DNA of 23,865 nt, from contig JASHVU010000759.1 of assembly GCA_030044455.1 (NCBI GenBank), positions 1-23,865 of the forward strand. The letters run 5' to 3'. The DNA is from Acidobacteriaceae bacterium. GTDB taxonomy: Bacteria; Acidobacteriota; Terriglobia; Terriglobales; Acidobacteriaceae. The translations under genes were made by a program, and so were the position numbers. The notes beneath the pieces were generated by a model, which was not told the DNA's origin, made no database searches, and saw nothing but the letters and a program-made list of their open reading frames with translations. The stretch's first letter is position 1, and each line of letters begins with the position of its first letter. This document shows positions 6,320 through 14,391 of the stretch, piece by piece.

Positions 6320-8296
6320 ATGGCAAACGTCCTCAATCCCGAAACCGAGAGCACAACCCTGAACACCGAACTCGAAATCCCAACGCTAGAGCCTGCGACC
6401 GAGCTTGAGTCCCTAACCGGAATCGACCGACCGTCGCCTGAGTCCACGTCCAACCCCGACACAGCTGAAGCCGTCGAAGCACTTGAGCTGGACGCCGATA
6501 CCCAATTAACCAAGTCCGTTGAGCCCGTTGCCGAGGCTGCACCCGAAAGTGCGCCCCAGGCCAAGGCTGCGGCGCCACAGTCTGAACACCTGGCCGCGGC
6601 AGAGCCCATCGACGATTTCTCCGTCGCCCTCGCGGCCTTTGAGCGCGAGCAGGCCGCTGAAGCCGCCGCCGTCGAGGCCTATGGCGACAAGGTCGTCTCT
6701 GGCACGGTCGTAAAGCAGACTGACAAACATCTGGTGATCGATCTCGGCCTCAAGAGCGAGGGCCTTGTCCCGCTCGAGCAAGTGGTCGATCACACCGGCG
6801 CAGTCAAGTTTCAACCCGGCGAAGTCATTGACGTGGTAATCGAGCGCGAGGAGCCCGAAAGCGGCTACCTCGTAAGCTACGAGCGTGCCCAGCGTCTCCG
6901 CGTCTGGGACACCATCGAGAAGGCCGCCAGCGAAAAGACTCCCGTCAAGGGGACGGTGGTGAGCCGCGTCAAGGGCGGCCTTACCGTCGACATCGGCATC
7001 AAGGCATTCCTGCCCGGCTCGCAGCTTGAGATTCGTCCGGTGCGCAATCTCGATGGCTATCTCGGCCAGCAGATCGACGTCCGCGTCATCAAGCTCAACA
7101 AAAAGCGCGGCAACGTGGTTGTCAGCCGCAAAGAGCTTCTTGAAGAAGACCTGAACGCCAAGCGCTCCACCACCATGGAGCATCTCTTTGAGGGGGCCGC
7201 GCTCACCGGCACGGTCAAGAACCTCACTGACTACGGCGCGTTCGTGGACCTCGGCGGCATCGATGGCCTGCTGCATATCACCGACATGAGCTGGGGACGC
7301 CTCACTCATCCCCGCGACCTGGTCAACGTCGGCGACGAGATCCAGGTTAAAGTGCTCAAGTTCGACAAAGACAAGCAGCGCGTCTCGCTTGGTTTCAAGC
7401 AGCTCACGCCCGATCCGTGGCTTGACGCCTCTGAGCGTTATCCCGTCGGCGCCAAGGTTCACGGCCGCGTTCTTTCGGTCACCGATTACGGCGCCTTCGT
7501 TGAGCTCGAGCAGGGCATCGAAGGCCTGGTTCACCTCTCTGAGATGACCTGGTCCAAGCGCCTCAAGCACCCCTCCAAGCTGGTCAAGCCCGGCGACGAA
7601 GTCGACACAGTTGTCCTTAGCGTCAACCCCACCGACCGCCGCATCTCGCTGGGCATGAAGCAGCTTCTCGAGAACCCCTGGGAGAACCTGAGCGAGCGTT
7701 ATCCCGCCGGCGCCATCGTTGAAGGCCGCGTCCGCAACCTCACCGATTTTGGCGCCTTCATCGAGATCGAAGATGGGATCGACGGCCTGGTGCACGTCTC
7801 CAACCTGAGCTGGACCAAGCGCGTCAAGCATCCTTCTGAAATCGTGAAGAAGGGCGAAAAGGTGAAGGCCGTTGTTCTCGGCGTCGAACCTCAGAACCGC
7901 CGCCTCTCGCTGGGCATCAAGCAGCTCCAGCCCGATGTGTGGGAGAGCTTCTTTGCCACCCATCGCGTGGGCGACGTGGTGCACGGCAAGGTCCTACGCA
8001 CCGCGCAGTTCGGCGCTTTCGTCGAAATCGCCGACGGTGTCGAAGGACTGTGCCACATCTCCGAGGCCGGTGAGGCCGGCGACCATTCCAAACTCGAAAT
8101 GGGCGCGGAGCACGACTTCAAGATCATCAAGATCAACGTTGAAGAGAAGAAGGTGGGACTCAGCCTGCGTGCAGTCAGCGGCCACGAAGCCAGCCGCGCC
8201 CAGGTCGAGCACTACAAGGCCGATACCCATAAGCACCCGGTCTCAAGTTCCACCACTACCCTCGGCGACCTCATCCAGTGGAAGCGCGAAGGCTGA
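6320..8296 (+). CDS. rpsA: 30S ribosomal protein S1
   Basis: S1 binds mRNA on the small ribosomal subunit and helps translation start. The 658-residue product has six S1/OB-fold repeats at about residues 122-192, 206-272, 291-361, 376-448, 463-535 and 550-618. Repeats 3-5 carry the strongest signature (TDYGAFVDLGGIDGLLH, TDYGAFVELEQGIEGLVH, TDFGAFIEIEDGIDGLVH), each ending in a 'RxSLGxKQL' strand. Before them is an acidic, Glu/Ala/Thr-rich low-complexity extension of about 120 residues, which makes the protein longer than the E. coli form of about 557 residues. The ATG at 6320 is preceded by GGAG. Its TAATG context overlaps the stop of an upstream open frame. Identification is firm. Confidence 0.96.
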   Translation: MANVLNPETESTTLNTELEIPTLEPATELESLTGIDRPSPESTSNPDTAEAVEALELDADTQLTKSVEPVAEAAPESAPQAKAAAPQSEHLAAAEPIDDFSVALAAFEREQAAEAAAVEAYGDKVVSGTVVKQTDKHLVIDLGLKSEGLVPLEQVVDHTGAVKFQPGEVIDVVIEREEPESGYLVSYERAQRLRVWDTIEKAASEKTPVKGTVVSRVKGGLTVDIGIKAFLPGSQLEIRPVRNLDGYLGQQIDVRVIKLNKKRGNVVVSRKELLEEDLNAKRSTTMEHLFEGAALTGTVKNLTDYGAFVDLGGIDGLLHITDMSWGRLTHPRDLVNVGDEIQVKVLKFDKDKQRVSLGFKQLTPDPWLDASERYPVGAKVHGRVLSVTDYGAFVELEQGIEGLVHLSEMTWSKRLKHPSKLVKPGDEVDTVVLSVNPTDRRISLGMKQLLENPWENLSERYPAGAIVEGRVRNLTDFGAFIEIEDGIDGLVHVSNLSWTKRVKHPSEIVKKGEKVKAVVLGVEPQNRRLSLGIKQLQPDVWESFFATHRVGDVVHGKVLRTAQFGAFVEIADGVEGLCHISEAGEAGDHSKLEMGAEHDFKIIKINVEEKKVGLSLRAVSGHEASRAQVEHYKADTHKHPVSSSTTTLGDLIQWKREG

Positions 8297-8326
8297 AAAA
8301 GACAGTAGGCAGTGATCGGTGTTCAA

Positions 8327-8358
8327 CAGAACGGCCACCCTTTCGGGTGGCCGTTCTG
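8327..8358 (+). terminator. 14-bp perfect hairpin after rpsA
   Basis: CAGAACGGCCACCC (8327-8340) and its exact complement (8345-8358) enclose a TTTC loop, 30 bases after the rpsA stop codon. The stem is very stable, but no U-tract follows, so it could also be a dispersed REP-like element that serves as a transcription end. Confidence 0.6.
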
Positions 8359-8516
8359 CGTTGGGGAAAGAGATGATCCATCACCACAAACCCATGTTCT
8401 GGTGAGCCACACGATCGCCAATGGGGCAGGACGTAGATCGATGGCGTCTTGCTGGTTTGCTGCATTCCCGCATTGGTCCCAGCATCCCGCGAATCGGCCA
8501 GAAAAGTCTGATCTTC

Positions 8517-8559
8517 CGAAAGGCCTGGCCAATCCCTTCTTCGGCTCGCAGGCCTTTCG
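8517..8559 (-). terminator. Inverted repeat downstream of S53 protease gene
   Basis: CGAAAGGCCT (8517-8526) and AGGCCTTTCG (8550-8559) are exact complements with a 23-base loop, about 20 bases past the protease stop on the minus strand. The minus-strand sequence beyond contains a weak ACTTTT run. The loop is long for a terminator, so confidence is limited. Confidence 0.35.
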
Positions 8560-8578
8560 CTATGCAGCTGGAACATCG

Positions 8579-11578
8579 CTAACACCCGGAACTGGCGCCA
8601 GTAAGAAACTCCGGCGAACTCGGCCCATTGCCGCTGCTCCCGGCGGTCAGGCTCAGCCGCACCAACCCGATGCTGCCGTCTTGTAACACGGACGTGCCGA
8701 CCAGATTAAGCTGGCAAACCTGGGGGCTCCCTGGATTGAACAAACTCACCTGCAGAGCCGCGATATCCCAGTTGTTCGCACTCCAGCCAGGATTGCTTTG
8801 CACCTGGTTGATGGTCACGCCGGCAATCCCGTTCGACTGCGTGAGCGGGGCAACCGGGTTTCCCTGATCGTCTGTCGCCGGTATAGGAAAGTCCAGCGTG
8901 TTGATGGATCCATTGTTCCAGTTGGACTGGGCAGCGGTCTTCAGAGTCACCGTGAATGTGTCGCCGTTCTTGAGCGACACGGTTGCCGTGGCGCCGCTGC
9001 CGTGAAGACCCCCTCCCAGGTCAGCCTGGCCGGTGGTGATCACGAAGCGGATCAGCGTTAGCGGCTGGTTATTCGTCAACGGTGTTTGCGATGAGAGTTG
9101 ACTGATGAGGGCGCCCTTGGGTGTGCCCCAACCGGTGCACAAATCGTAGCCGGATACCGCGGAGAAAGCCCCGTTGTTCCCGCTTACGATGTCATTGAAA
9201 CAGATCGAGTACAAGTCGTCGGCTGTCCCGCTGGTCAAACCGATGTCGTAGATCGTGGGGTTGAGGAAGCCTGACTTCCCCGGCCCGCCGGCTTGAGCGT
9301 TGGCCTGATTCACGAGCGCGGTGAAACCAGCCCAGAGCGGAGCGCCCGCGCTTGTTCCGTTGAATCCGGTGAATGAACCGTTGAAAAAAGCCTCAAGGCC
9401 GACAGCCACCATGGCCACATCCGGATAATTCCGGGATGTTGTCGAGCCACCATTGGTTGCCATACTGACTCCCTGCTGATAGTCGGGGATGGGAACGCCA
9501 AGAACACCGCCCGCGCTGCTGGGCCAGGCGGTTTCACCTGCGTAATAGTTGCTCGGATACACGCCGCCGCTCACCGCGTTGGTGCTTAGGATCGTTCCCC
9601 CGACCAGGGTTTGGTTCACGAAATTATTGCTGCTGTCATTCTCGCTGCTTCCATTGTCTCCAGACGCCATGAACATCGACACACCGTTCGCGGCCATCTG
9701 GCCGATGGCCTGATTTACGTTGTCGCTGTACCAAAACCCAAGCGAGCAACTCACCACCGTGAGCGGCGTTGCAGAAGTTGCCATGGCGTGGAAGATGTCG
9801 TCCAGGTGCACGGTGATTCCCGAGTTGCCTTGAAAGAAGAGGATCTGCGCGTTGGGCGCCATGGCCAGGACAAGCTCGACATCGCCAGCTGCCTCGATCC
9901 CGGAGTTGGGGGCCGGATTTCCGCCCTCTGTCGCCACAATGGTTACATTCGGCGCAGGCAGTGCCGGCTCGCCGGCCGCCGGCACCTGGGATTGCGACCA
10001 CGAAGTTATATCGCTTGCATTGAACGTGGCGAAGTCCACGATGCCAACCACTTGGCCCGACCCATCCAGGCTCTGCAGCGGAGAATTTACTCCTATGTAT
10101 GCGTTGCGAAGGTCGGCGGCAGCCAAAGTCCCTCCCGAACCAGTTCCGTTGTTACTTGTAGGCAACATGTAATCATTTAGCCCGCTGATCTCAAGAATCT
10201 TCACCGTAAGATCGAGCGACGGGTTGCGGTCCACAGTCACAAACAAGCTGCCATCCTGGCGCTTCCTGTAAACAAGATTCACATAGAGCGCCTGTTCAAT
10301 CAGAGCCGCAGTCGCGCTCACGCTAAGAAGAAGATTGTTGGAGTAAGTGGCGACGATTGTGAATCCAGCGATTGTTGTGGCCCAATCCTTGAGAGCTGCA
10401 TAATCGGAATCCGTCGCCCCATAAGTCGTTGTGAATTCCGCCTGAGTAATGAACTTCCTGAAGTTGGCGTTCTTGGGATCTGAGACCGATGCAATAAACG
10501 CGGATAATCCCGAGGTGTCTCTTACCGGCAGGCCGAAGGCCAGTGAAATGACGGTGTCGTCTGGGACGGGGCCCGCCAGCGGGGCATCGTTCGGATCGGG
10601 CACACCGAAATAACCGCTCAGCTGCTGCGAGCCTTGCTGTCCCTGAGGATTGATCGGGAATCCGCTTTGCAACTCGGCGTGAACATTCTCACAAACCTCG
10701 ACATCAAACCCGGCAAGCGCTCCTTTGACACGCGCGCCACTGCGAATCAGCACCGTCCCATGCGGTGCTGCAATCAGCGCGTGAACTTCTGCCTCTTCCC
10801 CGATTACCACCACCGGCTTTTGATCGCTGTGCGAAACCGCCACGTCTGCGTTCCCCTGATCTCCGGTTGCCGGATTGGGAGAGTTCCCGGCCGGGCTCTG
10901 GGTGTCCGTGCCGTCGCTGCCTGCCACTGCGATGCTGAAGTCCTGTGCTCTGGCTTCATCCTCATGCGTGGCGATCCTGGCCCTCTTGTCCGTCCACAAG
11001 CTGCCTAAGATACCGAGTTCCACTCCTCCTGGATCGGCGAGCAGCCTGGCGCCTTCATCCATCCTCAGATCAGCAAAAACGTATTGGCCGGATGCCAGCC
11101 AAAGTTCACTGTTATAGAGAAGTGTTACTGCCCCGTAGGTTCCTGGAGTCAGAGACATCTGCTTGAATCGCGCCACGGTCAGGTCAGCACCGCGGCCGAG
11201 AGCCATCGCCAGGGGCAAAGCGGGCATGTCGGAAGGAAACTCATATTTCGTCCCAATCCCGATGTCTTCCGCGCGCGTAAGAGAGCCGGTATAGACGTCG
11301 CGCGTTTCCGAGTAAATCTCCAGCGACGTGGATGGTGCGAACAGGTCACGACATTTGCAGTGCTTTCCCACGATCAATTGAGCCGCACCGCCGGCCTCTT
11401 TTTCTGCAGACGGGGCCGCGATCGCGCTTCGAACTCCGACATCGCCCTCAATCGCCTCGCTGTAATCTCCTAGCTTGATGCTCCGCTCGGCGTACAGGAC
11501 GAATCGATTCACATCTGGCTTCAAATCGCCTTCAGCAGTTGAACCCGGCGTAGTCTTCGTCGCCTCTTCTTTTGTCAC
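8579..11578 (-). CDS. S53 (sedolisin/kumamolisin) peptidase with beta-rich N-terminal region and C-terminal accessory domain
   Basis: S53 enzymes are acid-acting serine-carboxyl proteases. The 999-residue product has three parts. Residues 1 to about 330 resemble a repetitive beta-helix/adhesin-like region (SLTPGTYGAVTLLYNSELWL, SGQYVFADLRMDEGARLLAD). A pro-kumamolisin activation domain follows (about 340-460) and then the catalytic domain (about 480-830) with E562 and D566 in GIEAAGDVELV, the oxyanion Asp D641 in ASGDNGS, nucleophile S743 in FNGTSAGAPLW, and calcium-site segments NDIVSGNN and YDLCTGWGTP. The last 160 residues form a separate beta domain. The start is GTG with AAGGGGAAG upstream. 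There is no N-terminal signal peptide, which is odd for this family. Catalytic identity is firm; the N-terminal domain name is not. Confidence 0.92.
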   Translation of the reverse strand: MTKEEATKTTPGSTAEGDLKPDVNRFVLYAERSIKLGDYSEAIEGDVGVRSAIAAPSAEKEAGGAAQLIVGKHCKCRDLFAPSTSLEIYSETRDVYTGSLTRAEDIGIGTKYEFPSDMPALPLAMALGRGADLTVARFKQMSLTPGTYGAVTLLYNSELWLASGQYVFADLRMDEGARLLADPGGVELGILGSLWTDKRARIATHEDEARAQDFSIAVAGSDGTDTQSPAGNSPNPATGDQGNADVAVSHSDQKPVVVIGEEAEVHALIAAPHGTVLIRSGARVKGALAGFDVEVCENVHAELQSGFPINPQGQQGSQQLSGYFGVPDPNDAPLAGPVPDDTVISLAFGLPVRDTSGLSAFIASVSDPKNANFRKFITQAEFTTTYGATDSDYAALKDWATTIAGFTIVATYSNNLLLSVSATAALIEQALYVNLVYRKRQDGSLFVTVDRNPSLDLTVKILEISGLNDYMLPTSNNGTGSGGTLAAADLRNAYIGVNSPLQSLDGSGQVVGIVDFATFNASDITSWSQSQVPAAGEPALPAPNVTIVATEGGNPAPNSGIEAAGDVELVLAMAPNAQILFFQGNSGITVHLDDIFHAMATSATPLTVVSCSLGFWYSDNVNQAIGQMAANGVSMFMASGDNGSSENDSSNNFVNQTLVGGTILSTNAVSGGVYPSNYYAGETAWPSSAGGVLGVPIPDYQQGVSMATNGGSTTSRNYPDVAMVAVGLEAFFNGSFTGFNGTSAGAPLWAGFTALVNQANAQAGGPGKSGFLNPTIYDIGLTSGTADDLYSICFNDIVSGNNGAFSAVSGYDLCTGWGTPKGALISQLSSQTPLTNNQPLTLIRFVITTGQADLGGGLHGSGATATVSLKNGDTFTVTLKTAAQSNWNNGSINTLDFPIPATDDQGNPVAPLTQSNGIAGVTINQVQSNPGWSANNWDIAALQVSLFNPGSPQVCQLNLVGTSVLQDGSIGLVRLSLTAGSSGNGPSSPEFLTGASSGC

Positions 11579-11620
11579 TGATCTTCCCCTTTCGCGACAT
11601 CGCAGAATTACGATGGCTTT

Positions 11621-11644
11621 CCTATACCTGAACCGCAGTCAGGT
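11621..11644 (-). promoter_or_regulatory. Candidate -10 box and adjacent inverted repeat for S53 gene
   Basis: On the minus strand TATAGG (complement of 11621-11626) abuts the repeat ACCTGA-N7-TCAGGT (11626-11644), about 45 bases before the GTG start. A regulator binding there would cover the promoter spacer. No good -35 hexamer was found. Confidence 0.3.
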
Positions 11645-11834
11645 TCTCCTGTCAGAGTGAGGCACTCAACAAAACCTCTCTCTCGGTTGGCAGGAAGCAT
11701 GGTCCCAGAGAACTGGCATTCCTCTGCCCGGTGAAAACGAGAACTTAAATCGTCGTTGACGCCGGTTGAGGCGGTGCCAATCATGAACTCGCCACAATGG
11801 CCATGTATGAAAGTGCGCTGAAATGCAAAAGCGT

Positions 11835-11851
11835 TTCAACTTAAAGTTGAA
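11835..11851. promoter_or_regulatory. Perfect 17-base palindrome, possible operator
   Basis: TTCAACTT and AAGTTGAA are exact complements around one central A. The AT-rich palindrome stands out in a GC-rich region, lies 257 bases upstream of the S53 protease start and has the size of a dimeric repressor site. The cognate regulator is unknown. Confidence 0.35.
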
Positions 11852-12320
11852 GACTTGCACTATGTCGCGGTGATTTCAGTCAGAATTGTGTCTTCTCGAC
11901 CTGCAGAAACGGGGATCAAATCAACTCTATCTCCGAGGGATTAGGCAGTCAGGAAGAAAGGCGGCGCTGACTCCAATGATCTGGCGCATGCCTGGCCCGG
12001 CCAGAGCAAGAGAACGCGTTGCATCGCTTTGATCTGTGCAAATGGACCAGTCGAAATTGGCGATATCGGCCAGTAGAGCTCATTCAGCACCCATTGAGCC
12101 TCGTTCAAAGAATCAATACTGACAAACGCTGCTTGCGATTCTCACCCGAATCCGGTCGTAGATTCCGCTCGACATGCCGGCTTTCGGGACCGATCGCGCC
12201 AAGGTGGTGTACTTCAAAGGGTCCGAGGTTAACGCTCAAGTCATTGATTTCATTAGCTGTATTGCGATCTTGCCTCGCGGTCTTGCATCCGGGCAGACCT
12301 TGCGCCAGTTGCCTGCGGCC

Positions 12321-12737
12321 TCAGTTGCCCGTCGGAATGATGCCCGCGTTTTCCACCATCAGGATGGTAGTCCGCCGGGGCGCGCGCGTGCGGTGCACCA
12401 CTGTCTTCGGCACCACGAATCCATGTCCGGGCTTAAGCGAAACAGTCCGTGTCGAAACGGTGCGGCCTTCGAAACCGGCTCCAGATTCAGCTTCGACGTC
12501 AATGAGCAGTTCGCCGTCGACGACATAGAAGAACTCATCATCCTCATCGTGCTTGTGCCAGTGGTACTCCCCCTCGATGGCCGCCATGCGCACCACCGAG
12601 TTGTTGACCCTGCACAGCGTCTGATTGAACCACTTGAAGTCATCGGCGCCGGGTACGGTGTGAACGTCAAAGACTTCGAGCGGCCCGTAGAGAGTGTTGA
12701 GGCGGGTTTCGTAGGGGAACGAGGCAGTCTCAGCCAT
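12321..12737 (-). CDS. Small single-domain cupin protein
   Basis: The product has 138 residues. The ATG at 12737 is preferred over a GTG nine bases earlier because AAGG lies eight bases before it. Cupin motif 1 is seen as GEYHWHKHDEDDEFFYVVDG, with the His cluster and the Glu six residues before the closing Gly, and motif 2 as GHGFVVPKTVVHRTRA with the third His. These would bind a divalent metal in a beta-barrel. The fold suits many roles (isomerase, dioxygenase, sugar-epimerase-like), so the reaction cannot be named. It diverges from mtaB with 70 bases between starts. No signal peptide; cytoplasmic. Confidence 0.87.
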   Translation of the reverse strand: MAETASFPYETRLNTLYGPLEVFDVHTVPGADDFKWFNQTLCRVNNSVVRMAAIEGEYHWHKHDEDDEFFYVVDGELLIDVEAESGAGFEGRTVSTRTVSLKPGHGFVVPKTVVHRTRAPRRTTILMVENAGIIPTGN

Positions 12738-12795
12738 AGCATGCACCTTGAGCTGAGGATAGCAGGATGGAGATTCGCCCTACAGAGAATCCAGA

Positions 12796-12801
12796 TAAAC
12801 T
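12796..12801 (+). promoter_or_regulatory. Candidate -10 element for a leaderless mtaB transcript
   Basis: TAAACT ends six bases before the mtaB ATG, and no ribosome-binding site is visible there. This spacing would start transcription at the start codon itself. No clear -35 was found. Confidence 0.3.
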
Positions 12802-12807
12802 GGCAGT

Positions 12808-14256
12808 ATGGGCTTCAGCTTCCACATCGAGAACTTCGGCTGCCGTGCCGCGCGAGCCGACGGCGAAGCAATTGGCGCCCGCCTGCTCTCTTCCGGGAAT
12901 TGCATTCAGCGGGCTACTGAAGCTGAAGTGGTCGTAGTAAATACCTGCACCGTCACCGCCGAGGCCGACCGCCAGGCCCGCGCATTTATCCGCCGCGCCA
13001 ACCGCATCAATCCAGCGGCGAAGATCGTCGTCACCGGCTGTTATGCCCAGCGCGCCCCGGCCGAGCTTGCCGCAATCAACGGCGTCACCGCGGTGGTGGG
13101 AAACAGCCACAAGGCCCTGGTGCCTGAGATTGTCGTCAACCTCAAGCGTCGAGCTGAGCCCAGCGCGACAGTTCCACCTGCATTTGTCAGCTTGGAAACA
13201 CTGCTTGCGCCGCAAGGCGCAGCTGCCACACTGCAAGTGGTCGACGACGAATTCGCGCACACGTTTATCGAAGAAGCGCAGCTCGTGCCGAGCGCACAGA
13301 CGCGGCCCAACCTCAAAATCCAGGAGGGTTGCGGCAATCGTTGCACCTTCTGCGTCATCCCCTTTACACGTGGCCCATCCAGAAGCCTGCCCCGCGCAGC
13401 GGTTCTCAGGCAGGTGGAGGGATTTGTCGCTGCCGGCGGCAACGAGCTGGTTCTATCAGGCATCAACCTCGGCCGCTGGGGAAGGGAGCTTGCCGTGAAG
13501 GATACGCTCCCGGCTCTCGTGCGACATATCCTTACGAGCACCGCTCTGCCTCGCCTGCGGCTCAGCTCCATCGAGCCCATGGACTGGACCGACGAGCTCA
13601 TCGGTCTGATGGCCGAGTTCGCCGGCCCCGGTGCACGCGAGCCGCGTCTCGCCCACCACGCGCACCTGCCGCTGCAATCTGGCTCCGACGCCGTGCTGCG
13701 CCGCATGCACCGCCGCTACCGCCCCTGGCACTATGCTGACAAGGTTGCTGCGCTCGTTCGCGCTGCCGGCCCCGAGCTCACTCTCGGCGCCGATGTCATG
13801 GTTGGTTTTCCAGGTGAATCCGATGCGGAATTCGAAGAGACTTTCGCGTTCATCCGCGCGCTGCCCTTCGGTTATCTTCACATTTTCCCGTTTTCGCCGC
13901 GGCCTGGCACGCGCGGCTGGACATTGCATCGAGCAGCTCCTGTCGTTTCAGATGCGGTTCTAGAGCGCATAAGCAGGCTCCGCGCGCTCGCCCGCGAGAA
14001 GTCCCTTGCCCATCGCATGCAGATGATCGCGCGCAAACTGTCTGTCATCACCCTGCACACCCCGTCCGCACTTGCAGCCCGAGGGGGAACGGAGGCCCTC
14101 ACTGACAACTTTCTGCCGGTCGAACTCGAAGGCTCTTATGCGGCCAATCGGCTCCTTAGCATCGCCGTGACCGGAATTACCCCAGAAGGCGCACTCGTCG
14201 CGCACCCCGCCGGGCTAGCTGAATCTGCATCGGATCTCTCTGGAACACGCGCGTAA
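12808..14256 (+). CDS. mtaB: tRNA t6A37 methylthiotransferase (MtaB)
   Basis: This radical-SAM enzyme adds a methylthio group to N6-threonylcarbamoyladenosine-37 of tRNAs that read ANN codons. It carries both iron-sulfur sites: C12, C47 and C78 in the N-terminal UPF0004 domain (FGCRAARADGE, NTCTVT, TGCYAQ), and C175, C179 and C182 in EGCGNRCTFCVIPFTRG for the SAM cluster. NTCTVT and TGCYAQ favour MtaB over MiaB or RimO. Other signatures are HLPLQSGSDAVLRRMHR and DVMVGFPGESDAEFEETF. A short, weakly conserved TRAM-like tail follows residue 415. At 482 residues it is slightly longer than usual. Residues after C12 (RAARAD) differ from the common KVNQYE. It lies just upstream of infC, so two translation-related genes are adjacent. 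Confidence 0.9.
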   Translation: MGFSFHIENFGCRAARADGEAIGARLLSSGNCIQRATEAEVVVVNTCTVTAEADRQARAFIRRANRINPAAKIVVTGCYAQRAPAELAAINGVTAVVGNSHKALVPEIVVNLKRRAEPSATVPPAFVSLETLLAPQGAAATLQVVDDEFAHTFIEEAQLVPSAQTRPNLKIQEGCGNRCTFCVIPFTRGPSRSLPRAAVLRQVEGFVAAGGNELVLSGINLGRWGRELAVKDTLPALVRHILTSTALPRLRLSSIEPMDWTDELIGLMAEFAGPGAREPRLAHHAHLPLQSGSDAVLRRMHRRYRPWHYADKVAALVRAAGPELTLGADVMVGFPGESDAEFEETFAFIRALPFGYLHIFPFSPRPGTRGWTLHRAAPVVSDAVLERISRLRALAREKSLAHRMQMIARKLSVITLHTPSALAARGGTEALTDNFLPVELEGSYAANRLLSIAVTGITPEGALVAHPAGLAESASDLSGTRA

Positions 14257-14295
14257 AACTTCTGCTAACCCCTTGATTCATAGAACCCGAGCCAA

Positions 14296-14304
14296 TGCTA
14301 TACT
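14296..14304 (+). promoter_or_regulatory. Extended -10 promoter for infC
   Basis: TGC followed by TATACT (14299-14304, 5 of 6 consensus) forms an extended -10 in the mtaB-infC gap. TTGATT lies 20 bases upstream, too far to be a strong -35, but extended -10 promoters tolerate this. The transcript would have a leader of about 80 nt. Confidence 0.5.
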
Positions 14305-14391
14305 CAGTGTGCGTTTGTGTGTCTGCGCACCGTTTAGTCTGGCCTTCGGTCCTGCACTTTACCAACTCAATCATTCACCTGGAGGAGCACC

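Larger units (their letters stand above)
11579..12320. other. Long intergenic region upstream of S53 protease
   Basis: These 742 bases lie between the protease start and the cupin stop codon, both minus-strand genes. Short open frames on both strands have no ribosome-binding site or recognisable composition. Only two inverted repeats (11626-11644 and 11835-11851) stand out. Confidence 0.55.

Noticed and set aside
6063..6320. 85-codon frame ending in TAATG at the rpsA start
   Set aside because: Not listed as a gene: GTG start without a ribosome-binding site and an Arg/Ser-rich composition. Kept only as part of the leader finding.
6506..7984. Open frame of 492 codons on the minus strand
   Set aside because: It is exactly antisense to rpsA, whose S1 repeats are unambiguous. 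The frame is an effect of GC-rich codon use and has no motif of its own.
8517..8559. Inverted repeat considered as an insertion-sequence end
   Set aside because: No transposase gene or target duplication lies nearby. It fits better as a gene-end structure.
11666..11860. 64-codon minus-strand frame upstream of the protease
   Set aside because: It has a GTG start without a ribosome-binding site, spans the palindrome at 11835-11851 and resembles no protein family.
12174..12920. Open frame of 248 codons on the plus strand
   Set aside because: It covers the antisense of the cupin gene and runs into mtaB out of frame. The cupin metal motifs are clear on the other strand.
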